Assembly (NCBI GenBank): GCA_963578475.1
Contig: CAUZCL010000015.1
Coordinates: 1 to 64,000, forward strand
Direction: 5' to 3'
DNA length: 64,000 nucleotides
Source: SMYC01 sp963578475
Lineage (GTDB): Bacteria > Acidobacteriota > Vicinamibacteria > Marinacidobacterales > SMYC01
Below, piece by piece: positions 36,426-44,473 of this stretch. The notes below the pieces were generated by a model that was given only the letters and a program-made list of their open reading frames with translations, ran no database searches and was not told where the DNA came from. The position numbers and the translations under genes were made by a program. Numbering within the stretch: the first letter of the stretch is position 1; every line of letters starts with the position of its first letter.

Positions 36426-37290
36426 CTTTTTCGCTCGAGCGCCGAGCGTCATCGTCCAAGGCATCACCGGACGCGAGGCGCGTTTTTGGACGGCGCGCAT
36501 GATCGCCTGCGGGACGCAGATCGTCGCGGGCGTCACCCCCGGCAAAGGCGGTCAGCACGTGGACGCCACTCCCGTTTACGACCGTGTCGAAGAAGCCGTG
36601 CAGGAACACGGCGCGACGACGACGGTGCTATTGGTACCACCGCACGCGGCGAAAAGCGCCGTACTCGAAGCGATGGCAGCCGGGATCGAGACCGTCGTTT
36701 TGCTTACCGAGCACCTCCCGGTCCACGACACGATGGAGCTCCTCGCAGAGGCCGACGAACGTGATGTGAGCATACTGGGCCCGAACTCTCCCGGCATGGC
36801 CGTTCCCGGAAGCTACTTCCTCGGCATCCTGCCTGCGTGGGAGCCCACGATTTTCGCTCCCGGCTCTATCGGCGTCGCCAGCCGGAGTGGAAGTCTCGGA
36901 ACGCTCGTTTGCGTCGAGCTCGTGCGGCGCGGGCTCGGACAATCGGCCTTTCTCGGCATCGGCGGCGACCCCATCCTCGGCACGACATTTTACGATGCCC
37001 TCAACGCCTTCGAGGCCGACCCGGGAACAGAAGCGGTTGTTCTTCTCGGCGAGATCGGAGGCACGATGGAAGAGGATGCTGCGGCGTTCATCGCGGAGAT
37101 GTCGAAGCCCGTCGTCGCGTTCATTGGCGGGTCGAGCGCTCCGGAAGGTAGAAAGATGGGGCATGCGGGGGCGATCGTCGCAGGTAACAAAGGTACGGCG
37201 CAGTCGAAGATCGCAGCGCTCCGATACGCTGGGGCTCATGTCGCCGAGGTCCCGTCTCACGTGGGACGTCTCGTGGCCGAGCTAGTGTGA
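36418..37290 (+). CDS. sauD: ADP-forming acyl-CoA ligase alpha subunit (SauD candidate)
   Basis: 290 residues, TTG start at 36418 overlapping the beta-subunit stop by 8 nt. CoA-binding Rossmann domain: IVQGITGREARFW and GTQIVAGVTPGKGGQH. Then GPNSPGMAVPG, SRSGSLGTLVCVELVRRG and GIGGDPILGTTFYD. The phospho-His segment GRKMGHAGAIVAG carries the catalytic His expected in succinyl-CoA synthetase alpha chains. Final gene of the operon; its end runs into the antisense antitoxin remnant. Confidence 0.75.
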   Translation: MSSFFARAPSVIVQGITGREARFWTARMIACGTQIVAGVTPGKGGQHVDATPVYDRVEEAVQEHGATTTVLLVPPHAAKSAVLEAMAAGIETVVLLTEHLPVHDTMELLAEADERDVSILGPNSPGMAVPGSYFLGILPAWEPTIFAPGSIGVASRSGSLGTLVCVELVRRGLGQSAFLGIGGDPILGTTFYDALNAFEADPGTEAVVLLGEIGGTMEEDAAAFIAEMSKPVVAFIGGSSAPEGRKMGHAGAIVAGNKGTAQSKIAALRYAGAHVAEVPSHVGRLVAELV

Positions 37291-37743
37291 TCGAGGCTTT
37301 CGAAATCTGGATCGAAGCTCACGAGACGGCTTTTGCAAGCGCCGCATCCACCTGCTCGAGCGTTCTCTTGGTGCCGTCGCGAGATCACCGCGCGATGCTC
37401 CTGCCTGTTCGGCATGTTCGAACAGGTCCACAACGAACCACTCGGGAGGCGGTGTTTTTGGAAACGCTACACGTCGAAGGCGGTACCGGCGACCGCCGAG
37501 GGAGAACGTCCCCGTGCGCTTCAAATTGTAGACGAGACGCTCGGTCGAAAGCGTGGTCGTTCCAAGCCCAAGGGCGTTCCATCGGTCAAGCCCAGTGAAC
37601 ACGAAAGGCGTGTCGCCTAGGAACGCCCGAACAAGCTCTTCATCGGTTGGAAGAACCGTGCCGAAACGTCCTTGCTCAGGGTGCGCGAACAGACCATGGG
37701 CGAGACGAACGGGTTGCCCGTCGCGGACGAGACGATTGGCCAG
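37282..37743 (-). pseudogene. remnant of an AbiEi/DUF6088-type antitoxin
   Basis: An open minus-strand frame from 37743, without a usable start, reads NRLVRDGQPVRLAHGLFAHP, TDEELVRAFLGDTPFVFTG, WNALGLGTTTLSTERLVYN and GGRRYRLRRVAFP, EWFVVDLFEHAEQAG. This fits the winged-helix antitoxin of type IV AbiE modules. A stop lies just upstream of the first codon and the C-terminus seems shifted, with a neighbouring frame giving a plausible TLEQVDAALAKAVS end. The expected nucleotidyltransferase toxin (AbiEii) is absent; SauD occupies its place. Family call moderate. Confidence 0.45.
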
Positions 37744-37832
37744 TCAGTCGGGGTGCGTTCGCTCCCCAGCGAGAAAGCTCACGCGTACGATACACGCGGC
37801 CTGGCTCGAGAACAGGATTTGTTGGCGATGGC

Positions 37833-38738
37833 ATGGCACTTATTTTCCCGAAGAAAAGATACCACACTTGGGAAGAGCACGAGAGCCCCTACAAGCTCGT
37901 CGCGCAGATCTTCGCCGATCGCGGTGTGCGCACCGGCAAGGTCGGGATCGAAGAGCGGACGCGGTTTTTCTTCGTGGAAGGTATCCAGAAGGAATGTCCC
38001 GGCATCGAGCTCGTGAGCGCCGACCCGGTTACGGTCGGCTGCCGGATCCGGAAATCAGAAACGGAGCTCGCGCTCATGCAAACCGCGAACGACATCACGC
38101 TGAAGGCCTATAAGACAACCGTCGAGGCGCTCGAAGAAGGCATGACGCATTTCGAGGCCTCGAAGATCATCGCCGCCGCCCATGACGCGATGGGCGTTCG
38201 CGGAGGGGCCGGCGTGCAGTTCGGCGAGTACACGGCTTTCCCGCATGGAAGCAGCAAGCCTCAGGTATTGAAGGCAGGCGATGTCGTCATAATGGATGGC
38301 AGCTGCAACGTCGATGGCTATCGCTCGGACATCACGCGAACCGTCATCTTCGGTAAGCCGTCCGACCGACAACGCGAGCTTTGGGATCTCGAGCGCAAGG
38401 CCCAGGACGCGGCCCGAGACGCAGTGAAGCCGGGTGTTCCTTGCGGTGCCATCGACGACGCGGCGCGCAAGGTCATCACCGATGCGGGCTACGGCCCCCA
38501 ATACAAATATTTCACCCATCGCGTCGGACACGGCATCGGGCTCGATGGACACGAGTGGACTTATCTCGTGCGCGGGAACGACATGCCACTCGCGCCAGGC
38601 ATGTGCTTCAGCAACGAGCCTGGGATTTATGTTTATGGCGAGTTTGGTGTGCGGCTCGAAGACTGCTTCTACGTGACGGAAGAAGGTGGGCATCTGTTCA
38701 CGGAGCAGAGCCCTTCCATCGATCAACCTTTCGTGTAG
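37833..38738 (+). CDS. M24 metallopeptidase (Xaa-Pro peptidase-like), short at the N-terminus
   Basis: Pita-bread catalytic domain with all metal ligands: Asp in VIMDGSCNVDGYRSD, Asp in DITRT, His in FTHRVGHGIGLDGHE, Glu in SNEPGIYV and Glu in GVRLEDCFYV. Upstream, YHTWEEHESPYKLVAQIFAD is the end of a creatinase-type N-domain, but the first 100 or so residues of that domain are missing. Starting at ATG 37833 the protein has 301 residues; an open frame extends to 37647 but there overlaps the antitoxin remnant antisense and looks non-native. Probably truncated. Followed by crcB after 2 nt. Confidence 0.72.
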   Translation: MALIFPKKRYHTWEEHESPYKLVAQIFADRGVRTGKVGIEERTRFFFVEGIQKECPGIELVSADPVTVGCRIRKSETELALMQTANDITLKAYKTTVEALEEGMTHFEASKIIAAAHDAMGVRGGAGVQFGEYTAFPHGSSKPQVLKAGDVVIMDGSCNVDGYRSDITRTVIFGKPSDRQRELWDLERKAQDAARDAVKPGVPCGAIDDAARKVITDAGYGPQYKYFTHRVGHGIGLDGHEWTYLVRGNDMPLAPGMCFSNEPGIYVYGEFGVRLEDCFYVTEEGGHLFTEQSPSIDQPFV

Positions 38739-38740
38739 CG

Positions 38741-39124
38741 TTGAGCTCACTCTGGGATTTGCTGCTCGTCGGCACCGGTGGTTTCATAGGCGCGAGCTTG
38801 CGCTTCCTCGTGAGCGGCCTCGTTCAAAGAGTCGACCCGCTCGGCACGTTTCCCTACGGAACGCTGAGCGTGAATGTCATCGGCTGCTTCGTGATCGGGT
38901 TGCTCGACGCCATGGCCGATGTGCGCGGCGTTCTCGGGCCGAGCGCCCGGCTCGTCATCTTCCTCGGCGTGCTCGGCGGCTTCACGACCTTTTCGACTTT
39001 CGCCTATGAGACGCTCGCGCTCTTGCGCGACGGCGAAGCTCTGAGAGCCGGGGCCAACGTTGTCGGGAGCGTGAGTCTTTCCATGATCTTCGTCTGGCTC
39101 GGTTATGTTCTAGGAAACCGCTAA
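38741..39124 (+). CDS. crcB: CrcB/Fluc fluoride channel
   Basis: 127 residues, four helices. Family motifs: GTGGFIGASLRFLVSG, GTLSVNVIGCFVIGLL (conserved Asn) and GGFTTFSTFAYE (the Phe-box and TFS motif). Fluc proteins are dual-topology dimers that let F- leave the cell. TTG start 2 nt after the M24 stop. Stop and DUF190 start share an A (TAATG). No fluoride riboswitch is visible directly upstream. Confidence 0.88.
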   Translation: MSSLWDLLLVGTGGFIGASLRFLVSGLVQRVDPLGTFPYGTLSVNVIGCFVIGLLDAMADVRGVLGPSARLVIFLGVLGGFTTFSTFAYETLALLRDGEALRAGANVVGSVSLSMIFVWLGYVLGNR

Positions 39125-39459
39125 TGCTTCCGAAACAAGGTCATCTGCTCCGCATCTTCATCGGTGAGTGCCACCAATATGGACGCGTGCCGCTCTATCA
39201 ATGGACCGTCAAGAAAGCCCGTGAGAGAGGCCTCGCGGGCGCCACCGTGCTTCGCGGCCTCATGGGTTTCGGCGCCAAGAGTCACGTGCACACGGCGAAG
39301 ATTCTGAGACTTTCGTCGGACTTACCCGTCGTGATCGAGATTGTCGACGCTATAGAGAAAATCGAAGCCTTCCTGCCCAAGATTGACCAAGCGATCGGAC
39401 ACGGGCTCGCGACGATCGAGAAGGTCGAAGTGCGTTTTTATCGGGACGGACGGGATTAG
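39124..39459 (+). CDS. DUF190 (PII-like) protein linked to CrcB
   Basis: 111 residues of the DUF190 family: LLRIFIGECHQYGRVPLYQW, KKARERGLAGATVLRGLMGFG and a late LPVVIEIVDAIEKIEAFLP. DUF190 has a PII-like ferredoxin fold and often sits beside crcB, presumably regulating or sensing for the fluoride channel. Coupled by TAATG. Confidence 0.85.
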   Translation: MLPKQGHLLRIFIGECHQYGRVPLYQWTVKKARERGLAGATVLRGLMGFGAKSHVHTAKILRLSSDLPVVIEIVDAIEKIEAFLPKIDQAIGHGLATIEKVEVRFYRDGRD

Positions 39460-39477
39460 GACGGGCTAATTCCTTTA

Positions 39478-39595
39478 CGGGCATCTCCTCATCAGAGCCA
39501 AGGCTTGGGAGCAAGAGCGCCACTTTCCGATCTCTTGCTCGCCCGAACTGCCGGCTGCATGTCGCGTTGAACCAGGTGTTTCGAGGAGATGCCCG
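39478..39595. repeat. 118-bp element bounded by a perfect 13-bp inverted repeat, with nested hairpin
   Basis: CGGGCATCTCCTC at 39478-39490 is repeated in inverse at 39583-39595. Inside, GAGCAAGAG (39509-39517) pairs with CTCTTGCTC (39532-39540) around a 14-nt loop. The piece lies between DUF190 and the Thr dehydratase and holds no gene. It could be a short MITE or a structured RNA. The rest of the gap to 39719 shows nothing else. Confidence 0.6.
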
Positions 39596-39719
39596 CGCCA
39601 TATACATAGCAAGTGACGTGCCATAACGGATCCCGCCTAAATGCTGATATTTGGGAATTTGGAGTGGGTGGATTATCCTACGACCGGTGACAGCCGTTGA
39701 CACTCTTTAACAACTGTAG

Positions 39720-40682
39720 CTAGTCCGACAACACTCGCTTGAGCGTATCTCGGCTGACTTTCTTACCGCTGACCACGAGCACGACCCTTTGCCCGCGCCA
39801 GGCATCGGTCTCCTTCATCAAAGCGGCGATGGATAGAGCGGCCGCTCCTTCGATAATCATGTAGTGTTTTTCTACCGCAAGGCGCATCGCGGCGGCAATT
39901 TCTTCCTCCGTCAAGAGAACGAACGCGTCGATGGTCCTTTGGCAGATAGGAAACGTGATGGTGTTCGGATCGAGTCCGCCTGCTGTCCCGTCCGCGAGTG
40001 TCGGCTCGGAGACGAGCTCTAGGATCTTGCCGGCGCGCACGGACTCCGTCATAACACACGAGTTCTGCGCCTGGCAGCCGGTAACGTGGAGCTCGGGATA
40101 GCGCGCTTTCATGTAGCCCGCGATACCCGCTATCAAACCGCCGCCGCCGATGGGAACGAAGACGGCATCGACGTTCTCGAGCTGCCGCTCGATCTCCAAA
40201 GCTATCGTTCCCTGGCCGCCAATGACCTTCGGGTCGCTATAGGGAGAGACGTAGACCAGCCCTTCCTTTTCGGCGGCCTTCATCGCTTCGAGCTCACCCT
40301 CGACGGAATCCTGTCCCACGAACCGCAGCTCGACCCCATAGGGCAAAAGCGCGTCCTTTTTTGCCTTCGACACGGTCTCGGGCAAATAGATGATCGCCGC
40401 CCCTCCAAGCTTTGAGAGCGCGTAAGCCACGGCCGCCGCGTGATTTCCGGAGGACGCCGTCACCACACGCTGGCGTTCGCTCTCGTCGAGCGATAGGAGC
40501 TTGTTCAAAGCGCCGCGGAGCTTGAACGAGCCAGAGAGCTGCTGACTTTCGAGCTTCAAATAGACGTCGGCGCCGCTTCGCTCGCTGAGCTCGTGCGACG
40601 GTTCGAGCGGGGTCTCGCGAATGTAAGGGCGGATGCGCTTTTCGGCGGCTTCCACCTCGGACAGAATCTCTTCGTCGCGCAT
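39720..40682 (-). CDS. PLP-dependent threonine/serine dehydratase
   Basis: 320 residues, fold-type II PLP enzyme without a regulatory ACT domain (catabolic TdcB-like or serine racemase-like). PLP lysine in SGSFKLRGALNK, ASSGNHAAAVAYA, the Gly-rich phosphate loop VPIGGGGLIAGIAGY, and SGKKVSRDTL near the end. Converts Thr to 2-oxobutyrate and ammonia, or Ser to pyruvate. ATG 40682 lies only 7 nt after a TACAAT box, so the mRNA is probably leaderless. Divergent from pruA. Confidence 0.88.
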   Translation of the reverse strand: MRDEEILSEVEAAEKRIRPYIRETPLEPSHELSERSGADVYLKLESQQLSGSFKLRGALNKLLSLDESERQRVVTASSGNHAAAVAYALSKLGGAAIIYLPETVSKAKKDALLPYGVELRFVGQDSVEGELEAMKAAEKEGLVYVSPYSDPKVIGGQGTIALEIERQLENVDAVFVPIGGGGLIAGIAGYMKARYPELHVTGCQAQNSCVMTESVRAGKILELVSEPTLADGTAGGLDPNTITFPICQRTIDAFVLLTEEEIAAAMRLAVEKHYMIIEGAAALSIAALMKETDAWRGQRVVLVVSGKKVSRDTLKRVLSD

Positions 40683-40720
40683 GCGGGCTATTGTAGTTAA
40701 AATAGCAGTTCTCAAGGAGG
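40683..40720. promoter_or_regulatory. overlapping divergent promoters of Thr dehydratase and pruA, with pruA RBS
   Basis: Minus strand TACAAT at 40690-40695, seven bases before ATG 40682. Plus strand TAAAAT at 40698-40703, then AAGGAGG at 40714-40720, eight bases before GTG 40729. The two -10 elements are two bases apart on opposite strands, so only one polymerase can occupy the site at a time. Confidence 0.5.
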
Positions 40721-40728
40721 CAGTTGAA

Positions 40729-42360
40729 GTGTCAAATGCAATTCTCAAGGTACCGGCGCCGCGAAACGAGCCTGTTTACGACTACGCGCCGAAAAGCCCG
40801 GAACGGAGCGCGCTCCAAGCCGCCATCAAGGACATGCTTGGTAAAGAAATCGAGATCCCCATCATCGTCGGAGGAAAGGAAATCCGAACCGGCGATCTAG
40901 GCGAAATCCGCTGCCCTCACGACCACGGCCACGTTCTGGCCAAATATCACCGGGCCGACACGGATATCGTCCATCAAGCGGAGAAGGCGGCCGGTGAGGC
41001 CTGGCACGAGTGGTCCGTTATGGATTGGCGGGCGCGCGCGAGCGTCATGCTGCGAATGGCGGAGCTTCTATCGACCAAATACCGACCGATCGTGAACGCC
41101 GCGACGATGCTCGGGCAATCGAAGACCGCGCATCAAGCCGAGATCGACGCCGCCGCCGAGCTCATCGATTTTTATCGCTTCAACGCCCACTACATGCAGG
41201 AGATCTATTCCGGGCAGCCCGTCTCGAGCCCGGGCATGTGGAACTACGTCGAGTATCGCGCGCTCGAGGGCTTCGTGCTGGCGATTACGCCTTTCAACTT
41301 CACAGCCATCGGTGGCAACTTGTCCACGAGCCCAGCGCTCATGGGCAACACGGTGCTGTGGAAACCAGCTTCGACCGCCGTCCTCAGCTCGTACTACCTC
41401 ATGGAGCTCTTCAAAGAAGCGGGCCTTCCCGACGGTGTCATCAATTTCATCCCAGGCTCCGGTGGCAAAGTCGGTGGGCCGGCAATGGCCATGCCCACAC
41501 TCGCCGGTATCCACTTCACGGGCTCGACCGAAGTGTTCCAGATGATGTGGTCCACCGTCGGCGAGAACATCAAGAACTACAAGGTCTATCCGCGGATCGT
41601 CGGCGAGACCGGCGGCAAGAACTTCATCGTCGCGCATCCGTCGGCCAATGTCGACGCACTCGTGGCGAATATCATCAGGGGTGCTTTCGAATATCAAGGA
41701 CAGAAATGCTCGGCGGCGTCGCGCTCCTATATCCCGGAGAGCCTTTGGAACACGTTCAAAGAGCGCTTGGTCGCCGAAATCGCGACGATGAAGACCGGCG
41801 ACGTTACGGATTTCGGGAACTTCATGGGCGCTGTCATCGACAAACCGGCTTTCGACACCATCACGGAATATATCGATTACGCGAAAGACTCCTCGGAGGC
41901 CGAGTTCATCACGGGTGGGACCTATGACGGCTCCAAAGGCTATTTCATCGAGCCCACGACGGTCGTGACCACAAACCCACATTTCAAGCTCATCGAGGAA
42001 GAGATCTTCGGCCCCGTGATCACGATCTATGTCTATCCGGACGACAAGTTCGAGGAGACGCTCGAGCTCTGCGACAAGACGTCACCTTACGGTCTCACCG
42101 GCGCCATCTTCGCCGACGATCGTCTGGCGGTCGAAAAGGCGTTCCGCGCGCTCCGTCAGAGCGCGGGGAATTTCTACATCAACGACAAGCCGACGGGCGC
42201 GGTCGTGGGCCAACAGCCGTTTGGAGGAAGCCGTGCCTCGGGAACGAACGACAAGGCCGGCTCCGCCGGTAACTTGACACGGTGGACGAGCATCCGCACG
42301 GTGAAAGAAACCTTCGTCCCCGCGACCGACTACCGCTATCCTTACTTGGAGAGCGAATAG
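40729..42360 (+). CDS. pruA: 1-pyrroline-5-carboxylate dehydrogenase (glutamate semialdehyde dehydrogenase)
   Basis: 543 residues. ALDH superfamily, PruA type: LAITPFNFTAIGGNL, the NAD-fold VLWKPAST, general-base Glu in VGETGGKNF, catalytic Cys in GQKCSAASR, and the C-terminal FGGSRASGTNDKAGS. Oxidises glutamate semialdehyde to glutamate in proline breakdown; no proline dehydrogenase is in the window. The GTG start has AAGGAGG eight nt upstream, the best ribosome site in this area. Confidence 0.92.
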   Translation: MSNAILKVPAPRNEPVYDYAPKSPERSALQAAIKDMLGKEIEIPIIVGGKEIRTGDLGEIRCPHDHGHVLAKYHRADTDIVHQAEKAAGEAWHEWSVMDWRARASVMLRMAELLSTKYRPIVNAATMLGQSKTAHQAEIDAAAELIDFYRFNAHYMQEIYSGQPVSSPGMWNYVEYRALEGFVLAITPFNFTAIGGNLSTSPALMGNTVLWKPASTAVLSSYYLMELFKEAGLPDGVINFIPGSGGKVGGPAMAMPTLAGIHFTGSTEVFQMMWSTVGENIKNYKVYPRIVGETGGKNFIVAHPSANVDALVANIIRGAFEYQGQKCSAASRSYIPESLWNTFKERLVAEIATMKTGDVTDFGNFMGAVIDKPAFDTITEYIDYAKDSSEAEFITGGTYDGSKGYFIEPTTVVTTNPHFKLIEEEIFGPVITIYVYPDDKFEETLELCDKTSPYGLTGAIFADDRLAVEKAFRALRQSAGNFYINDKPTGAVVGQQPFGGSRASGTNDKAGSAGNLTRWTSIRTVKETFVPATDYRYPYLESE

Positions 42361-42365
42361 TTTCG

Positions 42366-43262
42366 TCAGCTCTTTGCTGCCAGCAGATCCCGGAGGAGTC
42401 CGTTCTCGGTTCCACCAGGAACGAGGGTGAGCTCTGCCTCGGATTCTAGAAGCTTTGTCACCTTGAGAACCTGAAGCAAGGCTTCGACCACGTCGGGGTC
42501 TTTCGCGATGTCGCGAAGGGCCTCGCCCACGAGCCGTGGATGTAGGGCCGCGGCTCGCGCGAACTCAACGGCAGCTTCTTTTTCCGCGGCGCTCGCAATC
42601 ACATCGACTTGATTGTCGCCCGCCTGGCGGATAGCGGATAGCGGATGTCACCTGCCGCAACCGATTGACGACCTTTTGCTCGATCAGTTGGATCACCACG
42701 TGGTCGCGGAAGTGGACTTTGCGGATATAAACCGAGCCGAGCTCATAACCCCAGGCCGAACCTTTGGGTGACACCTCTTCCCGAAGCGTGCGGCTCATGC
42801 TGTGACGATTTTCGGGCATCTCGGGGAGAGGCAGATTACTGAGGCTTCGCACGGTGGCGTTCGCGACATTGGCCAGAAGCGAGCCGTCCGGATCGGCGTT
42901 CTCGAAAAGAAAGGGCACGGGATCTTTCTCCCGCATCTCGTACCAGACCCGATACCCATCGGCATGCCCTCTTCGGTATTGACCGGCTGGCTCCGAAGGT
43001 ACTTTTGGTTGAGACCCATATCGACGTCGCGGACGTTGCCAAAGAAGCGAACCAGCACGGCTCGGGGACCGAACACCGAGATCGGAAAATGGAGGCCGGG
43101 CTCGTCGAGCACACCCAATACTTTTCCGAAGAGGGCGTAGACTTTGGCGTGACATTCGTGGACGAGGACGTAGACTCCGAAGAGCCGGGCGAATGCGAAC
43201 AAAACGGGCACACCAATGAATGCGGAGAAGAAAACGAAAAGAGCTGTCGTAAAGAAAATCAC
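42366..43262 (-). CDS. SPFH/band-7 family membrane protein, two frame breaks
   Basis: Partner of the SPFH gene just upstream. N-terminal helix LFVFFSAFIGVPVLFAFARL, then a prohibitin-like domain (DEPGLHFPISVFGPRAVLV; NQKYLRSQPVNTEEG), continuing in a second frame as VWYEMREKDPVPFLFEN, SPKGSAWGYELGSVYIRKVHF and a third as VIASAAEKEAAVEFARAAALHP. The first break near 42960 is one G short (GGG for GGGG). The second, near 42635, is a duplicated 7-bp unit. The frames join into one protein of about 300 residues. ATG 43262 overlaps the upstream stop (ATGA). Confidence 0.65.
42627..42646. repeat. 7-bp tandem repeat (GCGGATA), about three units, breaking a reading frame
   Basis: Two full copies and a 6-base partial copy. 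Removing one 7-bp unit on the minus strand restores TSAIRQAGDNQVDVIAS across the frame break of the SPFH gene. This is a slipped-strand type change, not a homopolymer error. Confidence 0.85.
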
Positions 43263-43841
43263 GAGCGCACCTCCCCGATGATCCGCTTGGCACGGGGAAT
43301 GAGGTCGAGCTCGATCTTGCGCAGATAAGCAGAGAGCGCGCTTTTGCCGCTTCCTTTCAGCTCACTCAACTCCTCCGCCAGGCGCAGGAGCGGTTGCACC
43401 TCGGCCTGAGCGCGCATGGTCTCGATCTCCACGGCTCTTTTCGCCTGCTCGATCTTCTGATCCACCATCGCGCTAGCCACGCTCACATCGGCGGAGACCC
43501 CGTTATGAGCCGTGTTGATGGCGGCCAGAGAGGACTCGATTTCATCCGGCGGGTCCATCCCGGTGATGAATGTGCACGTCTTGTCAGGCCCACTTGAAGT
43601 ACGGTCCGCCGGGACCGATGACCCGAAGCTGGGGATAGTTGTAGCGATCACGCTGCGCCTCGTCGAGGTGCTCGGCGATGGGCGCATCGAGCGTGGTCCG
43701 GCCTTCGAGCCGCTGAGCGCGTCCGAAAGTGGTGAGGACCGCTCTCTCGTTTTGCTGCACGGTGAAGAACCCCGCGAGCACGACACGCAGGATAAAGTAG
43801 AACAACAATCCGGCGATGACGCCGGCCAAAAACCCAACCAT
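43259..43841 (-). pseudogene. SPFH/band-7 protein with an internal deletion
   Basis: The N-terminal 85 residues (GFLAGVIAGLLFYFILRVVLAG, VQQNERAVLTTFGRAQRL, GPGGPYFKW) and the C-terminal 95 residues (FITGMDPPDEIESSLAAINT, then the KIEQAKRAVEIETMRAQAEV coiled coil) belong to one HflK-like family, but about 120-130 residues of the central band-7 domain are missing between them and the two parts are in different frames, joining near 43585. A GAGGAGG ribosome site precedes ATG 43841. Confidence 0.6.
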
Positions 43842-43947
43842 ATTGGCCTCCTCGAACGGAAGGACGGGCGTTTACGAACATCGATTGGAAATGGACGGAC
43901 GCTTTGGTCTTATCCTACAGGGATGTCCCGTATGCGCGCTACCGACG

Positions 43948-44118
43948 TTAATCTTTCTCTTGAATCAACTCTTCTAGCATTGGCCTCAGCTGACGCTCCC
44001 GGTGAAATCCTCGAGATTCGATGAGACCCAGCGCGGTGCGCGCGAGAGCCAGCTCGTCCGCGGTTGCGCGGGAGAGAAGCGCCCGCTCAGCTGGACTCGG
44101 ATCCACCACGTCTTTCAC
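43948..44118 (-). CDS. 56-residue acidic/basic helical protein of unknown function
   Basis: GTG 44118 to TAA 43948-43950. The protein is one amphipathic helix pattern: PSPAERALLSRATADELALA then RTALGLIESRGFHRERQLRP and MLEELIQEKD. A TAAAAT box sits six bases before the GTG, the same leaderless spacing as vapB and the PQQ dehydrogenase. No homologue recognised; composition and promoter make it a plausible real small gene. Confidence 0.4.
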   Translation of the reverse strand: MKDVVDPSPAERALLSRATADELALARTALGLIESRGFHRERQLRPMLEELIQEKD

Positions 44119-44200
44119 GGCTACATTTTATCTTATCAGTGTTTTGTCTTCCCTAGACTTGGCTTCGCGCGGACCTGAGCAGCATCCTTCAAAATCGGCT

Positions 44201-44428
44201 TCAAGAAGACGTACGGATCAGATGGGCGTTCAGGTCACGCATTTCCGCGGCCGCGTCGTCCATGAAGGTATTGGCAAAGAGGATAGAGTCGACGCGCGTT
44301 TCGTGGTTGAAGTCGATCCGCGTATTCACGCCTGGATCGGCGCCACCGTGACCCCAAAAAGGAAGCCCGCCGACCTCGCGCACGTACCAGCATAGCCCCC
44401 AGATCCCCTCGGAGTGCACTTTGAGCAT
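44201..44428 (-). pseudogene. C-terminal remnant of a serine hydrolase (class C beta-lactamase-like)
   Basis: About 75 residues ending the family: GIWGLCWYVREVGGLPFWGH, GGADPGVNTRIDFNHETRV and SILFANTF, containing the HGG box that replaces KTG in this group. The SxxK and YxN motifs are absent. It lies antisense to the promoter region of the small gene at 44474. Confidence 0.55.
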
Positions 44429-44446
44429 GGTGTCGACCGTCTCCTT

Positions 44447-44467
44447 TATAATCCCCCTCCCAGGAGG
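44447..44467 (+). promoter_or_regulatory. TATAAT -10 box and AGGAGG ribosome site
   Basis: TATAAT at 44447-44452 and AGGAGG at 44462-44467, six bases before ATG 44474. The -35 is not clear. Confidence 0.5.
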
Positions 44468-44473
44468 AAGCAG

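Noticed and set aside
35367..37290. Housekeeping succinyl-CoA synthetase (sucCD)
   Set aside because: The fold is the same, but the genes are coupled to a DASS carrier and an acylating aldehyde dehydrogenase rather than TCA-cycle genes. Kept as an alternative within the entries, not as the main call.
38500..38741. Fluoride riboswitch upstream of crcB
   Set aside because: crcB starts 2 nt after the M24 peptidase stop, leaving no room, and I saw no matching fold inside the peptidase end.
41068..41982. 304-codon minus-strand open frame
   Set aside because: Antisense to pruA, which has all catalytic motifs; the frame has no recognisable fold.
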